Assembly: GCF_900459405.1 (NCBI RefSeq)
Contig: NZ_UHFN01000007.1
Location: forward strand, 496,001 to 560,000
Source of the DNA: Streptococcus hyointestinalis
GTDB taxonomy: Bacteria > Bacillota > Bacilli > Lactobacillales > Streptococcaceae
Direction: 5' to 3'
Length of the DNA: 64,000 bases
The notes under the pieces were generated by a model. That model did no database searches. It had not been told where the DNA came from and saw nothing but the letters and a program-made list of their open reading frames with translations. Position 1 is the first letter of the stretch; each line of letters opens with the position of its first letter. Made by a program: the position numbers and the translations under genes. Below are positions 8,947-16,748 of this stretch, in pieces.

Positions 8947-9010
8947 AAAGGAATGGACAGAGATTGATAGGATAGTATTAAGGCTTTAGGGCTACTTAGC
9001 AATTTTGTCC
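8947..9010. other. Spacer between alcohol dehydrogenase gene and IS30 element
   Basis: No ORF or clear terminator is seen directly after the dehydrogenase gene. The last 13 bases (8998-9010) are the left copy of the direct repeat that flanks the IS element. From 9011 to 9281 the sequence belongs to the IS end region. Confidence 0.6.
8998..9010 (+). repeat. Left flanking direct repeat of the IS30 element
   Basis: AGCAATTTTGTCC, identical to 10548-10560; probable target-site duplication. Confidence 0.65.
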
Positions 9011-9013
9011 GGT

Positions 9014-9036
9014 AAATTCTCAAAGTAAGTTCTAGT
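9014..9036 (+). repeat. IS30 left terminal inverted repeat
   Basis: 23 bp, perfect inverted match to 10522-10544. Confidence 0.85.
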
Positions 9037-9081
9037 TCCCGTCCTTCCAGAAGTTACTTTGAGAAAGCTGCACAACATCAA

Positions 9082-9113
9082 CAGAATTTAGTCTCAGACT
9101 AAGTTCTGTTTTT
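9082..9113 (+). terminator. Hairpin-T terminator inside the IS30 left end
   Basis: Twelve-bp stem (9082-9093 with 9097-9108, one G-T pair), 3-nt loop, followed by TTTTT. It could stop read-through from the dehydrogenase gene into the element. Confidence 0.6.
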
Positions 9114-9196
9114 GACTAAAAATGTTGATAGTAGTGAGTTTTAGGGTTGAAAATGTTGAAAAAAAGAGTACACTAAAGTTACTGGCTCTGAGACGT

Positions 9197-9213
9197 CTCA
9201 AAGTAAGTTCTAG
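9197..9213 (+). repeat. Second internal copy of the IS30 end sequence
   Basis: CTCAAAGTAAGTTCTAG repeats the core of the terminal repeat, 178 bp inside the left end and preceded by the palindrome GAGACGTCTC (9189-9198). Confidence 0.8.
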
Positions 9214-9281
9214 CTATCTGGAATTTTGGATGGGACAAGTTCCTTTCTATTTTGAAATTATTTTCTGATAAAAACTAGCGA

Positions 9282-10445
9282 TTATTTATCTAATAATCGA
9301 GGTGATTGGATGACGTTTTCAGGGTCAATTTTAGAGATACCGAGAAGTGTTGCCACTTCCTCACCGTAGGTAAAGGTAAAGAGTTCATAGGCTGATTTTC
9401 CGTTGAAAGAAGCTCGTTTGACGCTGTTGACATGTGAACAAACTAGGTTGATGTCATCCTGTGTCAAGTTATCGAAGCTAGTTCCTTTAGGGAGAATATC
9501 TCTGATAAGCGTGTGATTTTTTTCAATTCTCCCCTTCTGGTCAGAACGATTTGGGTCACAGAAGAAGAGTTTAGATTCTCCACGAACATCCATTTCGATA
9601 TCGTCTACTCTAGCGAATTCACCGCCATTATCGGTCAGAATGACAGGGAATAGTTCGCAGAAGCTCATCTCTTTCTGGTGTAGGTCATTCTTGATAGCGT
9701 AGAGGTGTTTAGTGACCTCATTAGCTGTTTTATTATCCAGTAACCGAGCGAAAATAAAGTTGCAGTAGGAGAGGTTAAAAGTGAGAAGTACCTTTCCTCC
9801 AATCCTTCCAGTAACGGTGTCCATTTCCAGCCAGTAGCTGATATCATTCTTAGTAAGAAAGCCTTGGAAGTCCTCGTAAGACCGTCCTTCTCTAGCAGTT
9901 TTAGGAATGGGTTGGAGATTTCTGGTTCTCCGCTTTCTGAATTTCACGATACGGGGGAAATCAATAGGCTTTGTGGACAGATAGCCCTTTTCAAGGTATC
10001 TGTAGATAGAAGCTCTGGATGCCGAAAGTTCATTTGAGGCGATGATGTGGTTGAGGTGTTGTCCTTTTTTGATGGCAGAAGAGACAATCTCGTCCATGCG
10101 ATAGAATTCTTCCTTGTTTAGGGCAACACCTGTTCTCGAATCTGAGAGCTTAGCTTCATAATCCAGCTGAGCTCTTTTTGCGTAGTAGAACTGTTTCTGG
10201 TATCCACAATTGCTTCTCTTTTTCGGAAAGGCATTACAAACGTAAGGAGCCTTTTTGAGTAGAGGGCAGGCCTCACAATTGGATGTCACAGAATTTTCTT
10301 TAACCACTCGATTTCTGCGAACTTCTTTTGAGATTGTGGACGGGTCTTTACCTAGCTTAGTAGCGATAGCTGAGAAGGTTTTTAGCTGTTCGATTCCTAT
10401 TTGAATATCGTTGCGATCAGAGAGAGTTAAGTGTTTGTTTTTCAT
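9282..10445 (-). CDS. IS30-family transposase
   Basis: 387-aa DDE transposase, apparently intact. The N-terminal helix-turn-helix (residues 5-45, LTLSDRNDIQIGI and STISKEVRRN) is followed by a Cys-containing segment (CEACPLL). The integrase core has the first Asp in LEMDTVTG, the second in ILTDNGGEF and the Glu in GRIEKNHTLIR. It is transcribed against the flanking genes. No strong ribosome site is visible before the ATG, as is common for transposases. It acts on the repeats at the element ends. Confidence 0.93.
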   Translation of the reverse strand: MKNKHLTLSDRNDIQIGIEQLKTFSAIATKLGKDPSTISKEVRRNRVVKENSVTSNCEACPLLKKAPYVCNAFPKKRSNCGYQKQFYYAKRAQLDYEAKLSDSRTGVALNKEEFYRMDEIVSSAIKKGQHLNHIIASNELSASRASIYRYLEKGYLSTKPIDFPRIVKFRKRRTRNLQPIPKTAREGRSYEDFQGFLTKNDISYWLEMDTVTGRIGGKVLLTFNLSYCNFIFARLLDNKTANEVTKHLYAIKNDLHQKEMSFCELFPVILTDNGGEFARVDDIEMDVRGESKLFFCDPNRSDQKGRIEKNHTLIRDILPKGTSFDNLTQDDINLVCSHVNSVKRASFNGKSAYELFTFTYGEEVATLLGISKIDPENVIQSPRLLDK

Positions 10446-10521
10446 TGTCAGTTACCAACTTGTCCCATAGTAAGTTCTACCTTATTTTTTTTCTCAGTCT
10501 AATTTCCAGTTTTTAAGACAG

Positions 10522-10544
10522 ACTAGAACTTACTTTGAGAATTT
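10522..10544 (-). repeat. IS30 right terminal inverted repeat
   Basis: 23 bp, perfect inverted match to 9014-9036. Confidence 0.85.
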
Positions 10545-10547
10545 TGG

Positions 10548-10560
10548 AGCAATTTTGTCC
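10548..10560 (+). repeat. Right flanking direct repeat of the IS30 element
   Basis: AGCAATTTTGTCC, identical to 8998-9010. Confidence 0.65.
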
Positions 10561-10601
10561 TGTATTGTTTGTGATTTTCCATAGAAAAAGAGTTCTTCTA
10601 G

Positions 10602-10610
10602 TGCTATAAT
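10602..10610 (+). promoter_or_regulatory. Extended -10 promoter of the DUF1803 gene
   Basis: TGCTATAAT ends 7 nt before ATG 10618. A weak TAGAAA lies 17 nt upstream. Initiation would fall at or one base before the ATG, so the transcript may be leaderless. Confidence 0.6.
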
Positions 10611-10617
10611 GAAAGGT

Positions 10618-11274
10618 ATGATTACTGTTATTAACCCTGATAAAGTGACGGGGCAAGCTTTTTTTAAGGACCTTGTCAACTACTTGTACACGCATGAGGA
10701 TGTGACCCTTCGTCAGATAAAAAGAGCGTTTTTAGATGTCAAGCATATCGACAAAGCGATTGAAACCTATGTGCAGGCTGGCTACATCACACGTGCTAAT
10801 AAACGCTATGCACTTGCTTTTTCGCCACTGGAGACGGCTGAGCTGCCACAGCTAGATGAGATGGTTTTTATTGAGACGACATCAAAGATTGCTTCTGACT
10901 TGCAAGAGCGAGCTTGGACCACTAAATTGTCCAATCAGACCAACGATCTTGTCCTCCTTGAGCAGACGGACTTTTACCGAGATAGCTTGACACTGTCCAA
11001 TTTCTTTTACAAGCTGGCACATGGCTATGCTTTGTCTGAGCAGCAAGAAGCACTCTATGCTCTTCTCGGTGATGTCAATCCCGAGTACGCCCTCAAATAC
11101 ATGACCACTTTTCTCTTAAAGTTTGCCCGTAAAGAGCTGGTCAAGCAAAAGCGTCCTGATATTTTTGTGCAGGCGCTCGTTCTACTTGGCTACATCAAAC
11201 AGGTGGACGATGTGACCTATCAGTCCTGTGTCGCTATTGACAAGGATAGCTTAGAAGTGGTAACTTATAGCTAA
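10618..11274 (+). CDS. DUF1803 family protein
   Basis: About 218 aa, cytosolic, no signal or membrane segment. It matches in general character the DUF1803 proteins found in streptococci; no function is known. Residues 10-60 have a winged-helix-like pattern (VTLRQIKRAFLD, VQAGYITRANKRYAL), which suggests but does not prove nucleic-acid binding. The start is placed at ATG 10618 because the ATG at 10609 lies inside the -10 hexamer. The gene lies 58 bp from the IS30 element, whose insertion may have changed its upstream region. It converges on the fhu operon across a shared terminator. Confidence 0.7.
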   Translation: MITVINPDKVTGQAFFKDLVNYLYTHEDVTLRQIKRAFLDVKHIDKAIETYVQAGYITRANKRYALAFSPLETAELPQLDEMVFIETTSKIASDLQERAWTTKLSNQTNDLVLLEQTDFYRDSLTLSNFFYKLAHGYALSEQQEALYALLGDVNPEYALKYMTTFLLKFARKELVKQKRPDIFVQALVLLGYIKQVDDVTYQSCVAIDKDSLEVVTYS

Positions 11275-11306
11275 AAATAGCTGGGACACAAGTCCTAGCT
11301 ATTTTT
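11273..11306. terminator. Bidirectional terminator DUF1803 / fhuG
   Basis: 15-bp stem with one G-T pair around the loop ACAA, flanked by A5 and T5; overlaps the fhuG stop codon. Confidence 0.85.
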
Positions 11307-12306
11307 CCTTTGTTTTTGACATGAGCCATAAAAAGTAAGGGGCGCCAATACAAGAGACGATAAGTCCCGTCGGAATGCCAGAGCCAACCAAAAGTACACG
11401 TCCGATAGTGTCTGCAATCAAAAGAAGTATCATGCCAGTCATCATACCAAAAGGCAGGATGATACGGTGGTCACCGCCCATAAAGCGCCGTGTGATATGC
11501 CCAGCCACCAAGCCGACAAAAGTGATATTGCCAATCATCACCACGCTAAGCGCAGCAAGGGCTGTAGATAGGATGATGGTTATCAAGCGCTCACGCTTGA
11601 GGTCAAGCCCTAGAGCGAGAGCCGTCTGTTCATTGAGCGCCATGATGTTGAGGTAGCGACTGCGGCTATAAGTGATGAGCCATAGCAGGACAAATACAGG
11701 TGCAAAGAGAGCGATATTTTCCCAAGTAGCTCCACTCACCTTACCGCTGAGAAAAGAGATGATGTAGTCCATCTTGTCAGGGGAGAGGGTGCTTGTGATA
11801 GAGACCATGACACCAGAGAGCATGGTCGCAACACCAACGCCTGTGACAATCAAGCGAGTGGGACTTATGCCATGATTTTTCTTTCTTGCCATGAGATAGA
11901 CAGTAGCGATGGTGGCAATTCCGCCAAGTATTGCCATGAAAGGAAGCAAACTAATGTCACTTGCGCTAGTCATATCCAGATAGCCAATCACAAGAGCAAT
12001 CATAAAGCCAGCGCCTGTATTGATGCCTAGGATACCAGAGTCAGCCAGAGGATTTTTTGTCAGCGTCTGCAGCAGCATGCCAGCAAGAGCAAGAGAAGCA
12101 CCGCCGAATAAACAGGCGATAATTCTTGGCAGACGGATGGTCGTCATGATAAAGGTCATGGCAGAGCTGGATTGCCCTAGGATAAGATCAATCACATCAA
12201 GAAAAGACGACCTCGCATAACCCATAGACAGTGATAGGATAATAGCAATCCCCAAAAGCCCTGCCAAAACAAGATAGGACGTGATGAGCCTTTGACGTGT
12301 CATCAT
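11299..12306 (-). CDS. fhuG: FecCD-family siderophore ABC permease FhuG
   Basis: 335-aa inner permease of an iron-siderophore (probably hydroxamate) importer, with about 8-10 membrane helices. The FecCD signature is visible (RLPRIIACLFGGASLALAG, NPLADSGILGINTGAG). It starts inside an ATGATG that overlaps the fhuB stop, so it is coupled to fhuB, with which it should heterodimerise. It is last in the operon and ends at the shared terminator. Gene order C-D-B-G equals the fhuCDBG operon known from S. agalactiae; the exact siderophore is inferred. Confidence 0.85.
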   Translation of the reverse strand: MMTRQRLITSYLVLAGLLGIAIILSLSMGYARSSFLDVIDLILGQSSSAMTFIMTTIRLPRIIACLFGGASLALAGMLLQTLTKNPLADSGILGINTGAGFMIALVIGYLDMTSASDISLLPFMAILGGIATIATVYLMARKKNHGISPTRLIVTGVGVATMLSGVMVSITSTLSPDKMDYIISFLSGKVSGATWENIALFAPVFVLLWLITYSRSRYLNIMALNEQTALALGLDLKRERLITIILSTALAALSVVMIGNITFVGLVAGHITRRFMGGDHRIILPFGMMTGMILLLIADTIGRVLLVGSGIPTGLIVSCIGAPYFLWLMSKTKEK

Positions 12307-13322
12307 AGACTTTTCCCCTTTCTAATCAACCACAAGAAGCAAGGCAAGCCAACAAGGCTGATAATAGCACTGATTGGCGTTTCAGCTGGCGGATGGATGA
12401 CTCTAGCAATCACATCCACCCAGAGCATAAAGGTCGCACCCAGAAAAGCTGTCAGTGGCAGAAGCAGTTTGTAGTTCTTGCCTACAAACAGTCGGACAAA
12501 GTGTGGGATGATGAGCCCTACAAAGGAAATGGTCCCCACCAAAGCCACAGCCCCGCTAGACAGTATCAACACAACAGCTAAAAGGGAGATAGTCGTCAGA
12601 AGAGTACGCTGTCCCAGAGCTTTTGCGACCGTTTCATTGAGACTGAGGATAGTCAGCTGATGGCTAAGGACTTGGGCGAGTAGCAGCCCAATGATGAGAA
12701 TAGGGGCAATGATGGCAAGCATTTTCCAGTTGGTCTGTGCCAGTCCACCGGCTTGCCAGCCGATAATGGTCGTTGAGAGGTCAAAATAAAGTGTGATGGC
12801 TTGTCCAATGGCTGAAAAGAGTGTGGACACCATGGCACCTGCAAGGATAAGGCGCAGCTGGCTGTAGCCTCTTTGTCTATGGTAAGAAAGCCCGAAAACC
12901 AAGAGAGCAGCAAGTAGTGACCCCATAAGGCAAGCCAGTAAAATGCTAGTGTAGTGTAAGCTACCAAAGATAGCATAGGCTAAAATCAAAGCTAGACCAG
13001 CGCCAGCATTGATTCCTAGAAGCCCAGGGTCAGCGATGGGATTACGGGTGACGCCTTGGATGATAGCACCAGCCTGCGCCATACTAGCGCCAACGAGAAT
13101 GGCTGCAAGAGAGCGTGGCAAACGCAAATCAAAGATGACATCTTGCGCACTAGAGTTTGTCAGCGGATGTTTTGCCACTTCTAGCAAAGTCTGATTGCTG
13201 TAAGAAACCGCTCCAAAGCGTAGGCTAGCGTACCAGCCAAAGAGAAAAAGAATGAGCGTGATGAAAAAAACAAGCCAAAGGTGATTTGGCTTTGTTTTCT
13301 GACGCAAAGGTGATGTCGTCAT
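12303..13322 (-). CDS. fhuB: FecCD-family siderophore ABC permease FhuB
   Basis: 339-aa permease, first of the two paralogous membrane subunits. The family signature appears as RLPRSLAAILVGASMAQAG and NPIADPGLLGINAGAG. The start MTTSPLRQKTK is chosen at 13322; a longer version would run into the end of fhuD. Hydrophobic helices begin at about residue 15. It lies 10 bp after fhuD and overlaps fhuG by 4 nt. It should pair with FhuG around the FhuC ATPase. Confidence 0.85.
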   Translation of the reverse strand: MTTSPLRQKTKPNHLWLVFFITLILFLFGWYASLRFGAVSYSNQTLLEVAKHPLTNSSAQDVIFDLRLPRSLAAILVGASMAQAGAIIQGVTRNPIADPGLLGINAGAGLALILAYAIFGSLHYTSILLACLMGSLLAALLVFGLSYHRQRGYSQLRLILAGAMVSTLFSAIGQAITLYFDLSTTIIGWQAGGLAQTNWKMLAIIAPILIIGLLLAQVLSHQLTILSLNETVAKALGQRTLLTTISLLAVVLILSSGAVALVGTISFVGLIIPHFVRLFVGKNYKLLLPLTAFLGATFMLWVDVIARVIHPPAETPISAIISLVGLPCFLWLIRKGKSL

Positions 13323-13332
13323 AGAAAGCCCT

Positions 13333-14274
13333 CTACTTGTCCATTTTCTTGATGGCAGACACAAAGGCTTTTAATTGAGCGTCAAGAGATAGTGGGTCTG
13401 AGAAGTAGAAAGTACCCTCAGATACCTTGAGGACATGCCCAGCCTTGACGGCAGGGATATTTTTCCAGACGTCGCTTTCTTTTAGACTAGCAGCTGCTTG
13501 GCTGGTTTTGCTGTCGACATTTAAAAGGGCGTAGTCACCAATGTACTCTCCGATGACTTCTTGTGAAATACCTAGCCAGCCTGGCTTAAAGACATCTTCT
13601 TTGACTTTTTCAGGGGCTTGGTATCCAAGGGCGTCGTAAATCAACTCTCCCCCACGTCCCCAGTTGTTACCGTAGAGGTAGAGACTCTTGTCGTAAAAGT
13701 CCATGACGGTAAAGGTTGACGTTGGTGAGATGTAGTTAGCCAATTCTTTTTTGGCTTTAGCGACGGATTTTTTCCACTGAGCTAGCCAAGCCTTGGCTTT
13801 ATTCTCTTTACCAAAGACTTTTCCAAGGTCTGTTAGCATTTGCAAATAATTGCGCTCGCCATACTTGATTTCAAAGACAGGAGCGATTTTTTTGAGGGAT
13901 TCAAGGTTTTGGTCTGTTGAAAAAGCGATAATCAAGTCAGGCTCTTGTGCAGCGATAGCTTCAGTATCGTCTGAAGTGAGCTGCACAGCCTTAGCTTTTT
14001 TGAGGTCATTCCCAAAGACAGGGCTATTTTTTTCCAAATCCAGCGAATAGCTGTTGACATTGACACCCAGCTCTAGGAGATAGCCGGTGTAGGAGTAGGC
14101 GAAGTTGACGACTTTTTTAGGATTTTTAGGGATATCTCCGTGATAGGTAAATCCAGAAATCTTTGGCATGCTAGAGATTTCGTTTGTACTTGTGCTTGTT
14201 TTACTTTGATTGCCACAAGCGACTAGGACAAGTGCAGCTAGTAACAGTGTGAGCCATGAGGCGATTTTTTTCAT
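13333..14274 (-). CDS. fhuD: Siderophore-binding lipoprotein FhuD
   Basis: 313-aa class III substrate-binding protein, membrane-anchored outside the cell. The lipobox LVAC places the lipid on C20. The mature part carries the two-lobed helical-backbone pattern of iron-complex binders (PKKVVNFAYSYTGYLLELG, EPDLIIAFSTDQ). It sits between fhuC and fhuB in the operon. Binding of a ferric hydroxamate is the likely role; other ferric chelates are possible. Confidence 0.85.
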   Translation of the reverse strand: MKKIASWLTLLLAALVLVACGNQSKTSTSTNEISSMPKISGFTYHGDIPKNPKKVVNFAYSYTGYLLELGVNVNSYSLDLEKNSPVFGNDLKKAKAVQLTSDDTEAIAAQEPDLIIAFSTDQNLESLKKIAPVFEIKYGERNYLQMLTDLGKVFGKENKAKAWLAQWKKSVAKAKKELANYISPTSTFTVMDFYDKSLYLYGNNWGRGGELIYDALGYQAPEKVKEDVFKPGWLGISQEVIGEYIGDYALLNVDSKTSQAAASLKESDVWKNIPAVKAGHVLKVSEGTFYFSDPLSLDAQLKAFVSAIKKMDK

Positions 14275-14292
14275 AGGGTTTCTCCGTAAAAT

Positions 14293-15075
14293 CTATAATA
14301 ACTGATAAGACAGTAGCGTAGGACGATTAAAGATAGGGTCTGTGACGATTTGCGCCTTGATATGAAAGATGTCTTTTAGAATAGCATCTGTCATAATTTC
14401 TTTTGCACTTCCTTGGTACTTAATTTCGCCGTCTTTCATAGCGACGAGACAATCGGAAAAGCGTGCAGCAAGGTTCAAATCATGCAGAACCATGATGATG
14501 GTCTTATGGTTTTCCTGATTGAGGCGATAGAGGAGCTCTAGGATTTCCAGTTGGTGGTTCATATCCAGATAAGTCGTAGGCTCGTCTAAAAAAATCGTAT
14601 CTGTATCTTGAGCGAGAGCCATAGCAATCCAGACACGCTGGCGTTGCCCACCAGATAAGCTATCCACGTCGAGATTGGCGTATGGCGTGACCTTGGTCAC
14701 TTCCATCGCCCAGTGAATCTTATCACGGTCAAAGCTGGTCAAGTTGCCTAGATACTTTTGGTGCGGAAAGCGCCCATAAGAGACCAATTCATACACTGAA
14801 ATACCTTCTGTTGCTTCTAGTACCTGTGGCAAGAGAGCGATTTTTTTGGCAACTTCCTTAGTGGAGAGTTTTGCGATAGCTTCTCCATCAATCAAAATCT
14901 GCCCGCTCTTAATGGCTTGAATGCGAGTCAGTGCCTTTAAAAGCGTCGACTTGCCACAACCGTTGCTGCCGATGATAGTCGTGATATTGCCATCAAGCAA
15001 ATCAAGGGATAAATCCTCTAAAATGATCTTATCCTCATAAGCAACCGAGATATGTTCAGCTGAAATCTGTGACAT
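14293..15075 (-). CDS. fhuC: Siderophore ABC transporter ATPase FhuC
   Basis: 260-aa ABC ATPase, first gene of the operon. Walker A GSNGCGKST, Q-loop LLPQV, signature LSGGQRQR, Walker B IFLDEPT and the H-loop VLHDLN are all present. GGGAGG precedes the start on the minus strand. Its promoter has a palindrome just downstream of the likely start site, which fits metal-dependent repression. Confidence 0.9.
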   Translation of the reverse strand: MSQISAEHISVAYEDKIILEDLSLDLLDGNITTIIGSNGCGKSTLLKALTRIQAIKSGQILIDGEAIAKLSTKEVAKKIALLPQVLEATEGISVYELVSYGRFPHQKYLGNLTSFDRDKIHWAMEVTKVTPYANLDVDSLSGGQRQRVWIAMALAQDTDTIFLDEPTTYLDMNHQLEILELLYRLNQENHKTIIMVLHDLNLAARFSDCLVAMKDGEIKYQGSAKEIMTDAILKDIFHIKAQIVTDPIFNRPTLLSYQLL

Positions 15076-15102
15076 ACTGACCTCCCTTCTGTTTGACTTT
15101 AA

Positions 15103-15132
15103 CTGTGCTAAGCACAGCGATATCTCATTATA
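15103..15132 (-). promoter_or_regulatory. fhu promoter and palindromic operator
   Basis: Minus strand extended -10 TGTTATAAT (TATAAT at 15132-15127). Just downstream lies the palindrome CTGTGC-TAA-GCACAG (15103-15117), about +4 to +18. Its right part, TTAGCACAGTTAA on the minus strand, resembles sites before mntH, so a shared DtxR-family metal repressor is a candidate. Confidence 0.6.
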
Positions 15133-15138
15133 ACATAG

Positions 15139-15164
15139 AAAAGAGACTTATTTAAGTCTCTTTT
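15139..15164 (-). terminator. murE terminator
   Basis: AAAAGAGACTTA / TAAGTCTCTTTT inverted repeat with T-tail on the minus strand, 41 bp after the murE stop and upstream of the fhu promoter. Confidence 0.75.
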
Positions 15165-15204
15165 AAGGGTTTGGTGTATATTGGAATCGTTTAAAATAAG
15201 CGGT

Positions 15205-16653
15205 TTACAGATACTTGCTGGCAATAGCTCGGTCGCCCTCGTAAGCGGTGCGCTCGCCGTTTACTAATTGGAAAGCGTCAGCGCCTTTTCCAGCGATAAT
15301 GACAGCGTCGTCACTAGTCTTGGTCTTAGCGAGCGCTGTTTTGATAGCGAGCGCTCGATCGACAATGATCGTGGCAGGGCGGTTGATATGCTCAGCAATT
15401 TCAGCGCAGATAGCACTTGGGTCCTCAAAGTTTGGGTCATCAGCAGTGAGGATAGGGGAAATACGAGGGTGACTGCTGATGACCTTACCGAAGTCCTTAC
15501 GCCTGCTCTCGCCTTTATTTCCTGTCGCCCCGATAATCAGCGTGATATTACCAGATTGATGAGGCTCAACAACGCTGAGGAGTTTCTCAAGACTGTCACC
15601 GTTATGCGCATAGTCGATAAAGACCTTAGCGCCGTTTTTTTGTGTCAAGACCTCCATGCGCCCAGGCACGCTGGTTTTGGCAATCCCTGCTTGAATGTCC
15701 TCAAGGGTAATCCCAAGCTTATAGCAAGCGAGCGCCGCTGCAGTGGCATTTTCTTGGTTAAAATGCCCAATGAGCTGGATACTGTAGTCACCAGCACATG
15801 TACCTGTCAAGCTAAAGCTGAAGGCTTTAGAGTTTGTGATACGGTTGTCACTCTTGCTTCCGTAAAAGTCATGCGGTTTGTTAGCGACTTGCTCAGCAAC
15901 GACAGCGAAGTGATCCATATCACTATTGACTACAACAGCTCTGCTATTGTCCATCAAAAGACGCTTGTGGTAGAAATAATCCTCAAAGCTAGGGTGCTCA
16001 ATCGGTCCGATATGGTCAGGGCTGATGTTGAGGAAAACACCGACATCAAAAGTCAAGCCGTAAACCCGCTTCATGAGATAAGCCTGACTAGACACTTCCA
16101 TGACCAGGTGCGTTCTGCCATTGTCACGTGCTTGTGCCATCATGGCAAAAAGGTCCAAGCTCTCAGGTGTCGTCAGCTGAGACTTGAAAAAGGTCTTTCC
16201 ATCAAGTGTGGTGTTCATGGTTGAAAGAAGCGCAGGCTTGTGATGTTCGGCTAGGATATTGTAGGCAAAGTAAGCGGCTGTTGTTTTTCCCTTTGTCCCT
16301 GTGAAGGCGATAATAGACAGGTCATCTTGGGGATTGCCATAAAAGGCTTTAGCGATGAGGCTCATGGCTTGTCTGACATCATTGACAAGGATGGCTGGGA
16401 TACCAACCTGATAGTCTTTTTCAGCGACATAATAGCCTAAGCCAGCAGCCACTGCCTTTTCTAAATAGTCTGGCTTAAAGTTAGCTCCCTTGACAAAAAA
16501 GAGCGTCTCGCTATCCACATCTCGGCTGTCATAAGAGAGTTTTTGAAAGGTTTTGTCTTCTGACCAGTCGTAGTGATAGGTGTCATTTAGGACAATATCT
16601 CGAAAATTCTGGTCTTTTTTTAAAATCTCTAAAATATCTGCTATAGTAATCAT
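15205..16653 (-). CDS. murE: UDP-MurNAc-L-Ala-D-Glu:L-lysine ligase
   Basis: 482-aa Mur ligase adding the third residue to the peptidoglycan stem peptide in the cytosol. The ATP loop is FTGTKGKTT. The specificity loop reads DDPNFEDP, the form seen in lysine-adding enzymes, rather than the DNPR loop of diaminopimelate enzymes. Length is normal. It is divergent from murJ, so precursor synthesis and lipid II flipping sit side by side. Its -10 lies 6 nt from the ATG with no ribosome site between, a leaderless candidate. Confidence 0.93.
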   Translation of the reverse strand: MITIADILEILKKDQNFRDIVLNDTYHYDWSEDKTFQKLSYDSRDVDSETLFFVKGANFKPDYLEKAVAAGLGYYVAEKDYQVGIPAILVNDVRQAMSLIAKAFYGNPQDDLSIIAFTGTKGKTTAAYFAYNILAEHHKPALLSTMNTTLDGKTFFKSQLTTPESLDLFAMMAQARDNGRTHLVMEVSSQAYLMKRVYGLTFDVGVFLNISPDHIGPIEHPSFEDYFYHKRLLMDNSRAVVVNSDMDHFAVVAEQVANKPHDFYGSKSDNRITNSKAFSFSLTGTCAGDYSIQLIGHFNQENATAAALACYKLGITLEDIQAGIAKTSVPGRMEVLTQKNGAKVFIDYAHNGDSLEKLLSVVEPHQSGNITLIIGATGNKGESRRKDFGKVISSHPRISPILTADDPNFEDPSAICAEIAEHINRPATIIVDRALAIKTALAKTKTSDDAVIIAGKGADAFQLVNGERTAYEGDRAIASKYL

Positions 16654-16659
16654 AAGTCT

Positions 16660-16688
16660 ATTTTAGACTTAATGTTCTCGTTTTACAA
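16660..16688 (-). promoter_or_regulatory. murE promoter
   Basis: Minus strand TTGTAA (16688-16683), 17-nt spacer, TAAAAT (16665-16660), then 6 nt to the ATG at 16653. The -10 region is part of the palindrome AAGTCTA-TTT-TAGACTT (16654-16670). Confidence 0.65.
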
Positions 16689-16710
16689 GTCTTGTGCAAA
16701 AGTTTATAAT
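16682..16710 (+). promoter_or_regulatory. murJ promoter
   Basis: TTTACA (16682-16687), 17-nt spacer, TATAAT (16705-16710). Its -35 shares bases with the -35 of the divergent murE promoter. Confidence 0.75.
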
Positions 16711-16748
16711 AACTTTAGGAAATTCAAACTTTTTATAGAAAGAAAACT

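Larger units (their letters stand above)
9011..10547 (-). mobile_element. IS30-family insertion sequence
   Basis: One transposase gene lies between perfect 23-bp inverted repeats at 9014-9036 and 10522-10544 (core CTCAAAGTAAGTTCTAG). A 13-bp direct repeat AGCAATTTTGTCC flanks it at 8998-9010 and 10548-10560 and looks like a target duplication. The left side is longer than usual: a second full 17-bp copy of the end core lies at 9197-9213 and a partial inverted copy at about 9051-9064. The AGTAAGTTCTA core recurs at 10469-10479. Without the extra left segment the element would be about 1.35 kb. Confidence 0.8.

Noticed and set aside
15268..16224. Plus-strand frame of 318 codons opposite murE
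   Set aside because: murE has full motifs and normal length; the opposite frame has no recognisable domain or start signals.
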